Positions 16,958-26,629 are shown, numbered from the stretch's first letter. The stretch is 64,000 bases of DNA from SZUA-36 sp963749115 (GCA_963749115.1 CAVVLP010000002.1:186001-250000); one strand, 5' to 3'. Numbers and translations: made by a program. Notes: generated from the letters alone by a model not told the origin.

Positions 16958-19900
16958 TCAGCAAAAATCCCGCGAACGGGTTTTCAAGCCCTTTGCCAGT
17001 GCATCAAAATCATGCAACTGCCGGGCAATCAGGTGATAGACCTCGCCATCGCTTTCCATTACACCATCCACGGCGATCAGCGATGAATTAAGCACGATGC
17101 TGCGCTGGCGTTCCCATAGGCGTTGCCACACCACCACGTTGACGTAACCGGTTTCATCCTCCAGTGTCAGGAAGATGGTGCCATTGGCGGTCATGGGGCG
17201 TTGTCGCATGGTAATCAGGCCGCAGGCACGTGCGTAGCTGCCGTGTTTCAGTTTCAATAGCTGTTGTGCCGTCCTGACCCTGCGTTGGCGTAAAATTTTA
17301 CGTATCAGTGCAACGGGGTGGCGTCCCAGGGTCAGACCCGTGGCGGCATAATCCGCACGCAGATCATCCGTTTCTGAGGCAGGCCGGATGGCGGTGGAAT
17401 CATCCGGCCGGGTGATGCCCTGGAGTAAATCGGCGGGTTGCTTTTCTACTGCCGCTACTTCCCAGCGGGCACGATGACGGTGGCCTGCAATGCCTTTGAG
17501 TGCTGCGGCTTCTGCCAGTGCAGCCAGTTCGCGCCGGTTCAGCTGTGCGCGGATACAAAGATCCTGTACCCCGTTAAAAGGCATGTTGCTGCGGGCGCTG
17601 GTAATATTTTTGGCAGCCTGTTGCCCGAGGCCCTTGACCAGACGCAGGCCCAGACGAAGAACAGGGCATGCCTTCATCGTCACGTTCAAGTGCACAATCC
17701 CAGTCGCTGTAACGGATATCCACCGGCAATACCGTGACACCATGCCGGCGGGCGTCCTGTACCAGTTGTGAAGGTTGATAAAACCCCATGGGTTGTGAAT
17801 TGAGCAGGGCGCAGGTGAATGCTGCGGGGTGGTGGCGTTTTAACCACGCGGATACGTAGACCAGCAAGGCAAAACTGGCGGCGTGTGATTCCGGGAAGCC
17901 GTATTCTCCGAAACCCTTGATCTGATCAAATATCTGTTCTGCGAAGCTGCGTTGATAGCCCCGTTCCAGCATACCGTTGATCAAGTCGCGTACGCATATG
18001 CTCCATACCGCCACGCCGTGCCCATGCAGCCATTGAACGACGTAAGGCATCAGCTTCCGAGCCGCTGAAGCCGGCAGCGACCATGGCGATCTGCATGACC
18101 TGTTCCTGGAAAATCGGTACACCCAGTGTACGCTGCAGCACCTTGCGCAGGGCGTCCGACGGGTATATCACCGGTTCCAGTCCGCGACGTCGCTGCAGGT
18201 AGGGATGGACCATGTTGCCCTGTATGGGGCCGGGCCTGACAATGGCCACCTCGATGACCAGGTCATAAAAACAGGCGGGTTTTAAGCGTGGCAACATGGC
18301 CATTTGTGCACGTGACTCGATCTGGAAGACACCGATGGTGTCGGCCTTCTGGATCATGTTGTAGGTTTCAGGGTCTTCGGCCGGCACATCGGCAAGCCCC
18401 ATATCGGTTGCATGAAAATCATTCACCAGGTCCAGGCAGCGATGAATGGCGGTCAGCATACCCAGCGCCAGGCAGTCGACTTTAAGCAAGCCCAGGGTCT
18501 CCAGGTCATCCTTGTCCCACTGGATGACGGTGCGGTCTGCCATCGAGGCATTTTCTACAGGCACCAGCGAGGCCAGCGTGTTTTCAGAAATGACAAAACC
18601 ACCCACGTGCTGGGACAGGTGTCGCGGGAAACCGATCAGGTTTTGCACCAGGTACAGCAGTTGCCGGACTTTCAGGTTGTCTGCTGCAAATCCCTGTTCG
18701 GCCAGCCGCTGGGTAAAACGCTCCGGTTCATCCCACCATGACATATTGCGGGCCAACTGGTCGACCTGGCCGGGGCTGAAGCCCAGTGCCTTGCCAACAT
18801 CGCGGATGGCACTGCGTGGCCGGTAGCTGATGACGGTGGCTGCCAGTGCCGCCCGTTCGCGGCCGTATTTCCGGTAGATATACTGGATTACCTCCTCGCG
18901 GCGTTCATGCTCGAAATCAACATCGATATCCGGTGGTTCATCACGTTCGCGGGAGATGAAACGCTCGAACAGCATATTCATTCGTGCCGGGTCGACCTCG
19001 GTGATACCCAGGCAATAACAGACCGCAGAATTGGCAGCCGAGCCACGCCCCTGGCAAAGGATGTCCTGGCTACGGGCAAACTGGACAATGTCGTGTACCG
19101 TCAGGAAATAGGATTCATAACGCAGGTCTGAAATCAGGCCCAGTTCGTGTTCGATCTGTTGCCGCAGTTCTGCATTGATTCCGTCCGGCCAGCGCTGCCT
19201 GATACCTGCTTCTGTCAGGTCACGCAAATGGGCGGCACTGCTCATACCCCGGGGTACCACTTCACGCGGGTAGCGGTAGCGCAATTGATCCAGGCTGAAA
19301 TGACAGCGTTGAGCGATACGAATGGATTCATCCAGCAGCTGCTGACGATACAACGTGGCCAGGCGTTGCCGGCTTACGCAGATGTCGTTCACCGCAGGGC
19401 AGGGCACGGTAACCCAGCTCCGGCAAGGTGCAGCCAAGCCGGATGGCTGCCAGTACATCGTGCAACATACGCCGTGAGCGGCTATGCATTTGCACATCAC
19501 CACAGGCCGTTACCGGCAAACCTGCGGCTTCTGCAGTGTCAACCAGGCGCGCCAGTCGTGATACGTCGTCAAAACCCAGGCAGAGACTGACCGCCAGCCA
19601 GCTTCGCCCGGGAAAGTGTGAGGCCACCCAGTGCGCGGTCAGTCGATCAGACTCCGACCCGTCTACTTCAGGTCGATTGATCCGGGGTTCCGGTAGCCAC
19701 AGGGCCAGGCAATGGTCGAGATTGTTCTCAAAAGCCCTGTCCGGTAATTGATAACGGCCCTTGGGCGCATTACGCCGTCCACGTGTGATCAACGTACACA
19801 GTTGCGCATAACCGGTGCTGTCCTGGGCCAGTAATACCAACCGTGAGCCATTTTCCAGCCTGAACAGGCTGCCGGCTTATGAGCTTGATATCCAGTCCGT

Positions 19901-20099
19901 TTTTTTTGCAGCGGCGGGTTTCTTCAAAGGCACGTACGATACCGGCCAGCGAGCACTCGTCAGTCAGTGCAATGGCGTAATAGCCCAGTTCAGCCGCGCG
20001 TGCAACCAGTTCCTGCGGGTGTGAAGCACCGTTGAGGAAGGTGAAGTTGCTGGTGCAGACCAGTTCTGCGTAGCCGATGGACGTATTTGATGAACTCAT
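16958..20099 (-). CDS. dnaE2: Error-prone DNA polymerase DnaE2 (four one-base frameshifts)
   Basis: C-family alpha subunit of the SOS mutasome, about 1045 residues after repair, a usual length. ATG 20099 starts MSSSNTSIGYAELVCTSNFT, followed by the PHP domain with FLNGASHPQELV. The polymerase core includes CQGRGSAANSAVCYCLGIT and DIDVDFEHERREEV, then TLGVPIFQEQVMQIA and the DnaE2-typical AAWARRGGMEHM. GFGEYGFPESHAASFALLVY and a C-terminal OB domain (GYVNVVVWQRLWE) follow. Extra single bases near 19874, 19375, 17984 and 17665 break it into five frames. A LexA box covers the start codon. imuB lies 6.6 kb away on the same strand; imuA is not seen. Confidence 0.92.
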
Positions 20100-20118
20100 A
20101 CTGTATATATATACAGTA
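20099..20118 (-). promoter_or_regulatory. LexA (SOS) box of dnaE2
   Basis: TACTGTATATATATACAGTA is a perfect palindrome and identical to the gammaproteobacterial LexA consensus. It begins on the first base of the dnaE2 start codon, so bound LexA would block the promoter or early transcription. This shows that dnaE2 is damage-inducible in this organism (inference from site quality). Confidence 0.93.
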
Positions 20119-20253
20119 TTTAAATTAAAAACAAGTCCATGCACATCTTCAGTTTTATCCCGCAGGAGCAAAGCGGGTATTGATCAGGTCACATCGCGCA
20201 AAGTATTGTGAGCCTGTTCCCCATCGGTTTAGTTGAAAAGGTACTTAAAAATG

Positions 20254-20388
20254 ATGGAAGAGAAACCATTTGCCCCGGGAGTGATCGGCGGTCTAAGCCT
20301 GAAAAACCGGATGCGCTTTCCTTGAAAGGTAATCGAGGCAGTCAGGCAGGCAGTTAAGTCTGTATTCAGTCAACCAAAGATAGAATGA
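20254..20388 (+). pseudogene. Remnant resembling an old-yellow-enzyme N-terminus
   Basis: ATG 20254 opens MEEKPFAPGVIGGLSLKNRM, then RFP and a stop at 20323. The PFAPGVIGGLSLKNRM stretch matches the start of NADH:flavin oxidoreductase/2,4-dienoyl-CoA reductase proteins (F-P-x-I-G-L-KNR). The same frame continues after the stop with KVIEAVRQAVKSVFSQP and ends at 20388. No FMN-binding barrel remains. Probably a deletion remnant between dnaE2 and the secreted orphan; the alternative is chance similarity over 20 residues. The rest of 20119-20432 shows nothing else apart from the leader of the next gene. Confidence 0.4.
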
Positions 20389-20432
20389 TGCAACATAACC
20401 ACCATCGAATCTGGAACAAACGGGAACTAACC

Positions 20433-21263
20433 ATGAAGAGAGTGCTAAAAATTATTCTCGTCTTAGCCGCGCTGTCCAACACCTGCATTGGCAGTGCTGC
20501 CGAAGGTCCTTGTACACCACCTACGACCAATCTTTACTCCAACATACCCCAGGGTTGGATCGTGCCAGGGGACTACAAACTCTGGAATACAGATTGTGCT
20601 CATTATATTTTTAACTACATCAACCGCCCAGTAGATGCTTCCTATTACAATCCCGACACCGGAAGATTTTTCAACTATGGCTTTGCTACCAACACGATCA
20701 CGCAGCTTGAAACAGATCAATACAATTCTACGGTCGCGGCTCAGATTAACGGTTGGTCGCTGGTTCGGTCCGGTGTACACAATTTGTTTGGTGCAGCAAT
20801 TGAGACGGTAAACACCCCGGAAGGGGATGCATTGACAACCATGGTTGCGAGCGAGAGCCAGGTGAATTCACGTAACAGTGAAAACCATGCTCCCAAAGTC
20901 GGTATCGACACGGTCTTGTATACGGCGCATGGCGATGATGAATCCGGTATTGGATCGGATAAATACAACGTGAATAGCCGTGCTCACTTTATTTCGGCGA
21001 CTCCACCCAGGAAGGGTGAACACAGTGGCTGGGAAACGGGTATATACGTTTCACGCTACGGACTCGGTACGTCGGTTGATCGCAACTTCAAAACCCTGAT
21101 CGATCTTGAGCAGGTGCCGGATAGCGTTTGCCTGATGACGTTCACCCGCAACAACGGAAAAACAGGCTGTTTACGCTACAACATAGAACTGGACCAGATG
21201 GAAATCGTCGGGGACATACATAACAACAGCGATGTAAAAGTTTTTCAGACATTTACAGAATAG
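20433..21263 (+). CDS. Secreted protein of unknown function
   Basis: 276 residues from ATG 20433. MKRVLKIILVLAALSNTCIGSAA is a good signal peptide with cleavage near SAA-EG. The ATG at 20385 would put 16 polar residues in front of it, so it is not preferred. The mature protein is polar and rich in N, T, Y and G, with four cysteines (CTPP, TDCAHY, DSVCLMTF, GKTGCLRY) that could form two disulfides. There is no membrane segment after the signal and no motif that I recognise. The spaced histidine and acidic residues in TAHGDDESG and NSENHAP could bind metal, but this is speculative. It lies alone between an SOS gene and the pan operon, like an acquired gene. Confidence 0.7.
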   Translation: MKRVLKIILVLAALSNTCIGSAAEGPCTPPTTNLYSNIPQGWIVPGDYKLWNTDCAHYIFNYINRPVDASYYNPDTGRFFNYGFATNTITQLETDQYNSTVAAQINGWSLVRSGVHNLFGAAIETVNTPEGDALTTMVASESQVNSRNSENHAPKVGIDTVLYTAHGDDESGIGSDKYNVNSRAHFISATPPRKGEHSGWETGIYVSRYGLGTSVDRNFKTLIDLEQVPDSVCLMTFTRNNGKTGCLRYNIELDQMEIVGDIHNNSDVKVFQTFTE

Positions 21264-21545
21264 GTACAAAGACCAGTACCAATCATCAGTTACTTGCGCA
21301 AACTCTTGCTTGCGTAAAACTTCTGGACGATTTCCCGTTAACCTTCCCCGGTTGTCTGGCTGGTTTGAAGTTGGTCCAACCGGGTGCGGATGAAGTACAA
21401 TGGGTACGCTGCTTTGCGAAATCCGGTATAAACGAATCGACCTGATATAGGCGGTTACCATTCCGGGAGGACCAGGCAACAGGGCTAAGCCAGCATTGCT
21501 GGTATGTAAAAAACAGGACTTGATCCCCGGAGGACAGGTACCACT
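21264..21545 (+). other. Intergenic region ahead of the pan/coa operon
   Basis: No clear gene. An open frame running from about 21245 to a stop at 21445 reads TNHQLLAQTLACVKLLDDFP and ADEVQWVRCFAKSGINEST. It looks protein-like but has no good start, and I do not recognise it; it may be a gene remnant. The region must also hold the operon promoter. GGAGGACAGG at 21529-21538 is a strong ribosome binding site for panG. Confidence 0.4.
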
Positions 21546-22316
21546 ATGATTAACTACGCTATTGTTGGTGGCGGCAGACTTGCGCACCACTTTTCAGAGT
21601 ATTTCCGTCTTTTGGAAATCCCCCACAGTTGCTGGACACGTGACCGTTGGTCACCATTCAATACACTTAATTTAGCTGATGCTGAACAGCGCTTGAAAGA
21701 GACCGTTGGCGACGCGGATCGCGTTTTATTGCTGGTCCCGGACAATGCCATCATTGCCGTGCTGAAAGAGTATCCATTTCTGCATGAGAAGCAGTTGATC
21801 CACTGCAGTGGGTCCGTGACCATTCCCGGTGTTGCCGGCGCCCATCCGTTGATGACTTTCGCGGACCGCTTGTACGAACTCGATACCTATCAAAAGGTAC
21901 CATTCATAGTCGAAACGGGTCCCGGTTTTGCACAACTATTTCCCGCTCTGCCAAACCCGCATTTTGAGATGAATGCTGAAGACAAGAGTCGTTATCATGC
22001 GATGTGTGTGATGGCAGGTAACTTTTCGCAGTTATTGTGGAAAGCTGTTTCGGATCGGTTTGAACAGCAGTTTGATCTGCCTTCGGAAACATTGCACCCC
22101 TACCTGAAACAGGTGGCAGAGAATTTTATTCAAACCCCGGCATCAGCCTTGACCGGACCACTGACGCGCAACGACCAGCAAACCATTGATCGAAACTTAA
22201 GCTCCCTTGATGGTGATCCGCTGCAGGATGTGTACGCCGCTTTTGTTGATTTTTATCAACATGAGAAAGAGCAGACACTAAAACCGGAACCGGTTCAGAT
22301 GGAGCAGGTGATATGA
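21546..22316 (+). CDS. panG: PanG-type ketopantoate reductase (Rossmann/DUF2520-like)
   Basis: 256 residues with an N-terminal NAD(P) Rossmann motif, IVGGGRLAHHFSEYF (the usual GxGxxG here reads GGGRLA), a VLLLVPDNAI strand and HCSGSVTIPGVAGAHPLMTF, followed by a helical C-terminal domain. This is the DUF2520-like architecture. The same kind of protein next to panB/panC was described in Francisella as PanG, a ketopantoate reductase unrelated to PanE at close range. Here it overlaps panB by 4 bp and no panE is present, so it very likely supplies pantoate for PanC. The gene symbol rests on context plus fold. Confidence 0.72.
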   Translation: MINYAIVGGGRLAHHFSEYFRLLEIPHSCWTRDRWSPFNTLNLADAEQRLKETVGDADRVLLLVPDNAIIAVLKEYPFLHEKQLIHCSGSVTIPGVAGAHPLMTFADRLYELDTYQKVPFIVETGPGFAQLFPALPNPHFEMNAEDKSRYHAMCVMAGNFSQLLWKAVSDRFEQQFDLPSETLHPYLKQVAENFIQTPASALTGPLTRNDQQTIDRNLSSLDGDPLQDVYAAFVDFYQHEKEQTLKPEPVQMEQVI

Positions 22317-23104
22317 ACGTACTCGATTTCCAGGCGTGCAAGGAACGCCACGAAAAAATAGTCATGTTGACCTGTTATGACTATACCTCGGCCTGCATCG
22401 TGCAGGACTCGGATGTAGACGTCATCCTGGTAGGCGACAGTGCTGCAATGGTCATGCATGGTTTTGCCACGACCATTCCAGCCGATATTGAAATGATGTG
22501 CCGGCATATCGAGAGTGTGTCCCGTGGTACAAGCAACAAATTTATCGTGGGTGATATGCCATTTTTGTCATTCAGACAGTCCCGCACGGATAACATGCGT
22601 GCTGTTGCCAGTGTCATGAAAGCAGGTGCACATGCCGTCAAACTGGAAGGTATCGAAGGCAATGCTGAAACCATCGCCCACATTGTCAAATCAGGTGTGC
22701 CGGTGATGGGGCACCTGGGTTTAACACCGCAATCTGTCAATCAGTTAGGTGGTTTTAAGGTGCAGGGTCGCGGTGAAAAAGCGGCGGATATGCTCAGGAA
22801 TGAAGCCCTGGCTTGTGAGCAGGCCGGTTGCTTTGCCCTCGTGCTCGAATGTGTTCCAAAAGACCTGGCAGCTGAAATTACCCAGTCACTGACTATACCA
22901 ACGATTGGTATAGGTGCAGGTGCACACACGGATGGACAGGTGCTGGTGATGCAGGATCTGCTGGGCTTATCCAGTGATTTCAAACCAAAGTTCGTGCGCA
23001 AGTACCTGGATGGCAAACGCCTATGGCAGGATGCTTTCAATGCCTATGCCAGCGATGTAAAAAGTGGTCAATTTCCGGCTGCTGATGAGAGTTATAAGCA
23101 ATGA
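22313..23104 (+). CDS. panB: 3-methyl-2-oxobutanoate hydroxymethyltransferase
   Basis: 263 residues. It adds a hydroxymethyl group from 5,10-methylene-THF to ketoisovalerate, giving ketopantoate. Family motifs: MLTCYDYTSACIV, VDVILVGDSAAMVMHG (metal site), GAHAVKLEG, VPVMGHLGLTPQSVNQLGG and IGIGAGAHTDGQVLVMQDLLG. It overlaps panG upstream and panC downstream by 4 bp each, so the three pantoate steps are translationally coupled. Confidence 0.97.
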   Translation: MNVLDFQACKERHEKIVMLTCYDYTSACIVQDSDVDVILVGDSAAMVMHGFATTIPADIEMMCRHIESVSRGTSNKFIVGDMPFLSFRQSRTDNMRAVASVMKAGAHAVKLEGIEGNAETIAHIVKSGVPVMGHLGLTPQSVNQLGGFKVQGRGEKAADMLRNEALACEQAGCFALVLECVPKDLAAEITQSLTIPTIGIGAGAHTDGQVLVMQDLLGLSSDFKPKFVRKYLDGKRLWQDAFNAYASDVKSGQFPAADESYKQ

Positions 23105-23856
23105 AAGTACTCACATCCATTGCCGACTGGCAAAACTATCGGAGTGTGCTCAAGGAAGGCCCGCTGGGCTTTGTACCGACCATGGGTGCCTTACATGAGG
23201 GGCATTTGTCGCTGGTAAAAGCAAGCAGGCAACAGGATGCTTTAACCATTGTCAGTGTGTTCATTAATCCAACACAATTTGATGACAAAAACGACTTCGA
23301 AAAGTACCCCGCAGACTCCCGTTCAGACATCGAGCAACTCGAGCGTGCCGGGGTCGATGTCGTGTTATTTCCGGATAAGGAACAAATCTACAAGGATGAT
23401 TATCGATTCAAGGTCACAGAAAGTGACTTCAGCCGCCAGTTGTGTGGCGCCCACCGGCCGGGTCATTTTGATGGTGTACTTACCGTGGTGATGCGTCTTT
23501 TAAACCTGGTGCGGCCCGACAATGCCTATTTCGGTGAGAAGGACTATCAACAGCTGCAATTAATCAGCGACATGGTCAGCGCATTTTTCATGCCGGTGAA
23601 TATCGTTGCCTGTGCAACGATGCGCGAGGCGGATGGTCTGGCCATGAGTTCGCGTAATAAGCATTTGGATGTGGGTAACCGGGCAAAGGCTGCGGCCTTG
23701 TTTGCCGCCTTGAAAAACAGCGACACAGCAGCGGAGGCAAGGCAAACACTGGCGGAACAGGGCTTTGATGTTGATTATGTCGAAGATCTTGCAAACCGGC
23801 GACTGGCGGCAGCGCGACTGGGAAGCACGAGGCTGATCGACAATGTTGAAATCTGA
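23101..23856 (+). CDS. panC: Pantothenate synthetase
   Basis: 251 residues, slightly shorter than the ~283 of E. coli, with a reduced C-terminal domain. It condenses pantoate and beta-alanine with ATP. The nucleotide site MGALHEGHLSLV (HIGH-like), FINPTQF and AYFGEKDYQQL, and the KMSKS-like loop DGLAMSSRNKHL are all present. It overlaps panB (4 bp) and coaBC (14 bp). No panD for beta-alanine is seen in the window. Confidence 0.96.
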   Translation: MKVLTSIADWQNYRSVLKEGPLGFVPTMGALHEGHLSLVKASRQQDALTIVSVFINPTQFDDKNDFEKYPADSRSDIEQLERAGVDVVLFPDKEQIYKDDYRFKVTESDFSRQLCGAHRPGHFDGVLTVVMRLLNLVRPDNAYFGEKDYQQLQLISDMVSAFFMPVNIVACATMREADGLAMSSRNKHLDVGNRAKAAALFAALKNSDTAAEARQTLAEQGFDVDYVEDLANRRLAAARLGSTRLIDNVEI

Positions 23857-25111
23857 AGTTAACGGGGTTCCTCCGGCGGAACTCAGTGGCAAGGGTGCCA
23901 ACATCCTGTTGTTGATGTCCGGTTCGATAGCATGCGCCAAGGCATCTTCACTGATTTCCGAATGGTCAAAACAGGGTCACAAGGTACGGGTTGCCTGTAC
24001 CCGCAGCGTGGCAGAGTTTGTCGGCCCTGCCACTTTGCAGGGTCTGGGTGCCGAGACGGTGTTTGATAATGTTTTTGCGCAGGGTAGTGCCATGGAGCAT
24101 ATTTCGCTTGGCAAGTGGGCAGATATCATCATTGCGGCACCTGCTACTTCCAACCTGATCAACAAGTTGGCGACCGGTATCGCAGATGATGCCGTCACGA
24201 CACTGTGGCAGGCCGCCTATGGTCAGGGAAAACCCATGTTGATCGTGCCGGCCATGAACACCCGTATGTGGCGTTACCCGGCAACGCAGGAAAGCATCGG
24301 TCGACTGAAGCAATGGGGCATCCATGTTTTACCGGTCGGCACAGGGGAACTTGCCTGTGGAGAGCAGGGTGAGGGCCGTATGCTTGAACCACGTGAGGTT
24401 TTGCAGACTATGAAGAGACTGATGGCCGTTGACCGCAAGGCTCGCGGCCAGCGCATCCTGGTTACGGCGGGAGGTACCCGCGAACCCATTGATTCAGTGC
24501 GTTATATCGGCAATGTAAGCAGTGGCCGGACGGCATCGCGCCTGGCGGATGAGCTAACCACTGCCGGACACGAGGTAAGCTGGCTGGGTGCCGACAGCGC
24601 AATGACACCCGGCCTGCCTTGTGACATATCGCGATTTTGTAGCTTTGATGACCTGGCATCGCAGTTACAGCGTCTGCTGGCTGCAAATGATTACGATGTG
24701 GTGATTCATGCCGCAGCGGTCAGTGATTTCAGCGTGGCTTCTGTTCAGGGCAAGGACGGAGACCCGCAGGATAGCCCGTCGGGCAAACTGTCATCCGGTT
24801 CGGAGTTATTATTACGACTGAAGCCCAACCCAAAGCTGCTCGACCGGATCAGGGCATGGTCAAAAAATCCGCGGGTACGTGTCATCGGCTTCAAGCTGAC
24901 CGATACTGAAGACCCGCAACAAAGAGTTTCAGCGGTCAAAAAACAGTTCGATAATTCAAAAGTTGATGCCGTGGTGCATAATGACCTGACGGATATCAGT
25001 GACAAAGCACACCCGTTCTGCTTGTATACATCGACGCAGGCACAGGTTTCATGTGAGGATGTTGGAGCACTGGCCAAAACAATTAATAATTTAGTGGAGA
25101 CAGTCTCATGA
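23843..25111 (+). CDS. coaBC: Phosphopantothenoylcysteine decarboxylase/synthetase
   Basis: 422-residue bifunctional flavoprotein for two steps of CoA synthesis. The CoaC half has ILLLMSGSIACAKA (FMN loop), the active histidine in MEHISLGKWADI, PAMNTRMW and the cysteine of ACGEQGEGRM. The CoaB half begins at RILVTAGGTREPIDSVRYIGN and contains HAAAVSDFSV. It overlaps panC and coaX. The placement inside a pan operon, rather than next to dut as in E. coli, is like Francisella. Confidence 0.94.
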   Translation: MLKSEVNGVPPAELSGKGANILLLMSGSIACAKASSLISEWSKQGHKVRVACTRSVAEFVGPATLQGLGAETVFDNVFAQGSAMEHISLGKWADIIIAAPATSNLINKLATGIADDAVTTLWQAAYGQGKPMLIVPAMNTRMWRYPATQESIGRLKQWGIHVLPVGTGELACGEQGEGRMLEPREVLQTMKRLMAVDRKARGQRILVTAGGTREPIDSVRYIGNVSSGRTASRLADELTTAGHEVSWLGADSAMTPGLPCDISRFCSFDDLASQLQRLLAANDYDVVIHAAAVSDFSVASVQGKDGDPQDSPSGKLSSGSELLLRLKPNPKLLDRIRAWSKNPRVRVIGFKLTDTEDPQQRVSAVKKQFDNSKVDAVVHNDLTDISDKAHPFCLYTSTQAQVSCEDVGALAKTINNLVETVS

Positions 25112-25893
25112 AATTATGTCTGGATGTGGGAAATAGCCATATTTACGGTGGTGCTTATGAATCGCGCCGTGTTTTACTGACGTTCCGCCGGGGCACGAAA
25201 TCAGGTTCATCTTCAGATGAGTATGGTCTGTTTTTTCGAGGCGTTTTAAGAGAAAACGGTATCGATCCAAACCAGGTCGATGAAATCGCCCTGTGCAGCG
25301 TGGTGCCGGAAGCCGTCTATGCTATCTCAGCAGCCTGTCAGAAGTACTTTGATATAAAGCCGTTTATCCTGAAGGCTGGTGTTAAAACCGGTTTAAAAAT
25401 TCAATACAGAAATCCGTTGGAAGTAGGCGCTGACCGCATTGCCAATGCCATTGCCGGTGTTGAGCTATTTCCTGAGCAGAATTTGATCATCCTGGATCTG
25501 GGTACTGCAACCACGCTATGTGCCGTTGGCAAAGACCGTTCCTACCGTGGCGGTGTCATCTTACCCGGTCTGAAAATGTCTATGCAGGCACTCGAGAGCG
25601 GAACCTCAAAACTTGGTTCGGTGGAAATCATCCGCAAGGATGTCTGCCTTGGCCGCACAACTGCTTCCAGTATCCAGTCTGGCTTGTACTTCGGTCACCT
25701 CGGTGCTTTACGGGAGATCATGCACAGAATCCAGTTGGAAGAGTTTGACGGTCAACGTCCGAAAGTTATTGCTACCGGCGGGTTTGCTACCCTGTTTGGT
25801 GGAACAGGCCTGTTTGACCAGATTGAGCAGGATCTCGTGTTACGTGGTTTGCTGGCGGTCCTGGATATGAATACCGCAAAGTCTGCGATCTGA
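25108..25893 (+). CDS. coaX: Type III pantothenate kinase
   Basis: 261 residues of the ASKHA fold. Phosphate-binding DVGNSHIYGG at the N-terminus, then NPLEVGADRIANAIAG and DLGTATTLCAV, and the GG in ATGGFATLFGG. It phosphorylates pantothenate in the first CoA step and, unlike CoaA, is usually insensitive to CoA feedback. Last gene of the panG-panB-panC-coaBC-coaX operon; it overlaps coaBC by 4 bp. Confidence 0.96.
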   Translation: MKLCLDVGNSHIYGGAYESRRVLLTFRRGTKSGSSSDEYGLFFRGVLRENGIDPNQVDEIALCSVVPEAVYAISAACQKYFDIKPFILKAGVKTGLKIQYRNPLEVGADRIANAIAGVELFPEQNLIILDLGTATTLCAVGKDRSYRGGVILPGLKMSMQALESGTSKLGSVEIIRKDVCLGRTTASSIQSGLYFGHLGALREIMHRIQLEEFDGQRPKVIATGGFATLFGGTGLFDQIEQDLVLRGLLAVLDMNTAKSAI

Positions 25894-26006
25894 AGAAAGT
25901 TTTTTATTGCGCGTCGCGGTTTGTCGACGGGGAAGTACCAGCCAGTGTGTTGAATTGCAAACACCAAAGTGACGGTCAAAAGTATGCTGAGAGATTTCAG
26001 AATCAT
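25752..26006 (-). CDS. Possible short exported protein (doubtful)
   Basis: An ATG overlaps the stop of the DUF502 gene (ATGA), and the first ~25 residues, MILKSLSILLTVTLVFAIQH, look like a signal or membrane segment. The rest runs antisense into the 3' end of coaX, which is unlikely for a real gene. Either only the first ~40 residues are real and a frame error hides the stop, or the frame is chance. Confidence 0.25.
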   Translation of the reverse strand: MILKSLSILLTVTLVFAIQHTGWYFPVDKPRRAIKNFLQIADFAVFISRTASKPRNTRSCSIWSNRPVPPNRVANPPVAITFGR

Positions 26007-26629
26007 GCCGGCGTCTTTTCATTGGTTGGTTCAGCAAGCTCATCAGCGTGCTTGGTGACTGCACCGGTCAGGACCAGGCGCATGGCCTGTTCAAAAGGTA
26101 TGTCCAGGGGTGTCAGGCATTCGCGCGGAAGGAAAAGTGTATAGCCGCCAATCTGGTAGCTCATCGGCATATACACGGCCACCGGGTCTTCGGCTGCAGG
26201 TGTAAATGGCAGGTCGGCAAATTGCTCACGTGTAACAAAACCGATCAACTGAAATGACTGCCCCGGTAGTCGTACCAACACGACTTTACCCATTTCGCTG
26301 CCTTTTTCCGGATTCAGGTAAGCGATAAAATCCTTGATGGCGGTGTAAATGGTCTTGACCAGCGGCAAGCGATTAAAGATCGCCTCCCCCAAATTAAACA
26401 GTTTTTGAAAAATCAGGACGTGAGAAAGCAAACCGATCAGGGCGAGCATGGCGAGTCCGGATACCAGACCCATACCCGGTACATACCAGCCGTCGGGCAA
26501 GGTGAATTTTAATATCGCGCCCATTAAACGTTCTGCACCTGTGGCCATCCACCACAAAATAGCGAGTGTCAGTGCGACCGGTATGACAACGGCAAGTCCC
26601 TTCAGAAACAATTTACCCAATGCATTCAT
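26003..26629 (-). CDS. DUF502 family inner membrane protein
   Basis: 208 residues. Two membrane segments lie at ~9-30 and ~52-75, followed by a soluble domain with the family pattern RLPLVKTIYTAIKDF and FVTREQF. VAVYMPMSYQIGGYTLFLPRE is also typical. No biochemical role is established. It follows imuB by 45 nt on the same strand and could be cotranscribed. The C-terminal end is acidic and polar. Confidence 0.85.
   Translation of the reverse strand: MNALGKLFLKGLAVVIPVALTLAILWWMATGAERLMGAILKFTLPDGWYVPGMGLVSGLAMLALIGLLSHVLIFQKLFNLGEAIFNRLPLVKTIYTAIKDFIAYLNPEKGSEMGKVVLVRLPGQSFQLIGFVTREQFADLPFTPAAEDPVAVYMPMSYQIGGYTLFLPRECLTPLDIPFEQAMRLVLTGAVTKHADELAEPTNEKTPA

Noticed and set aside
17438..19590. 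Plus-strand frames up to 147 codons opposite dnaE2
   Set aside because: They are antisense to a strongly conserved polymerase and arise from its codon bias.
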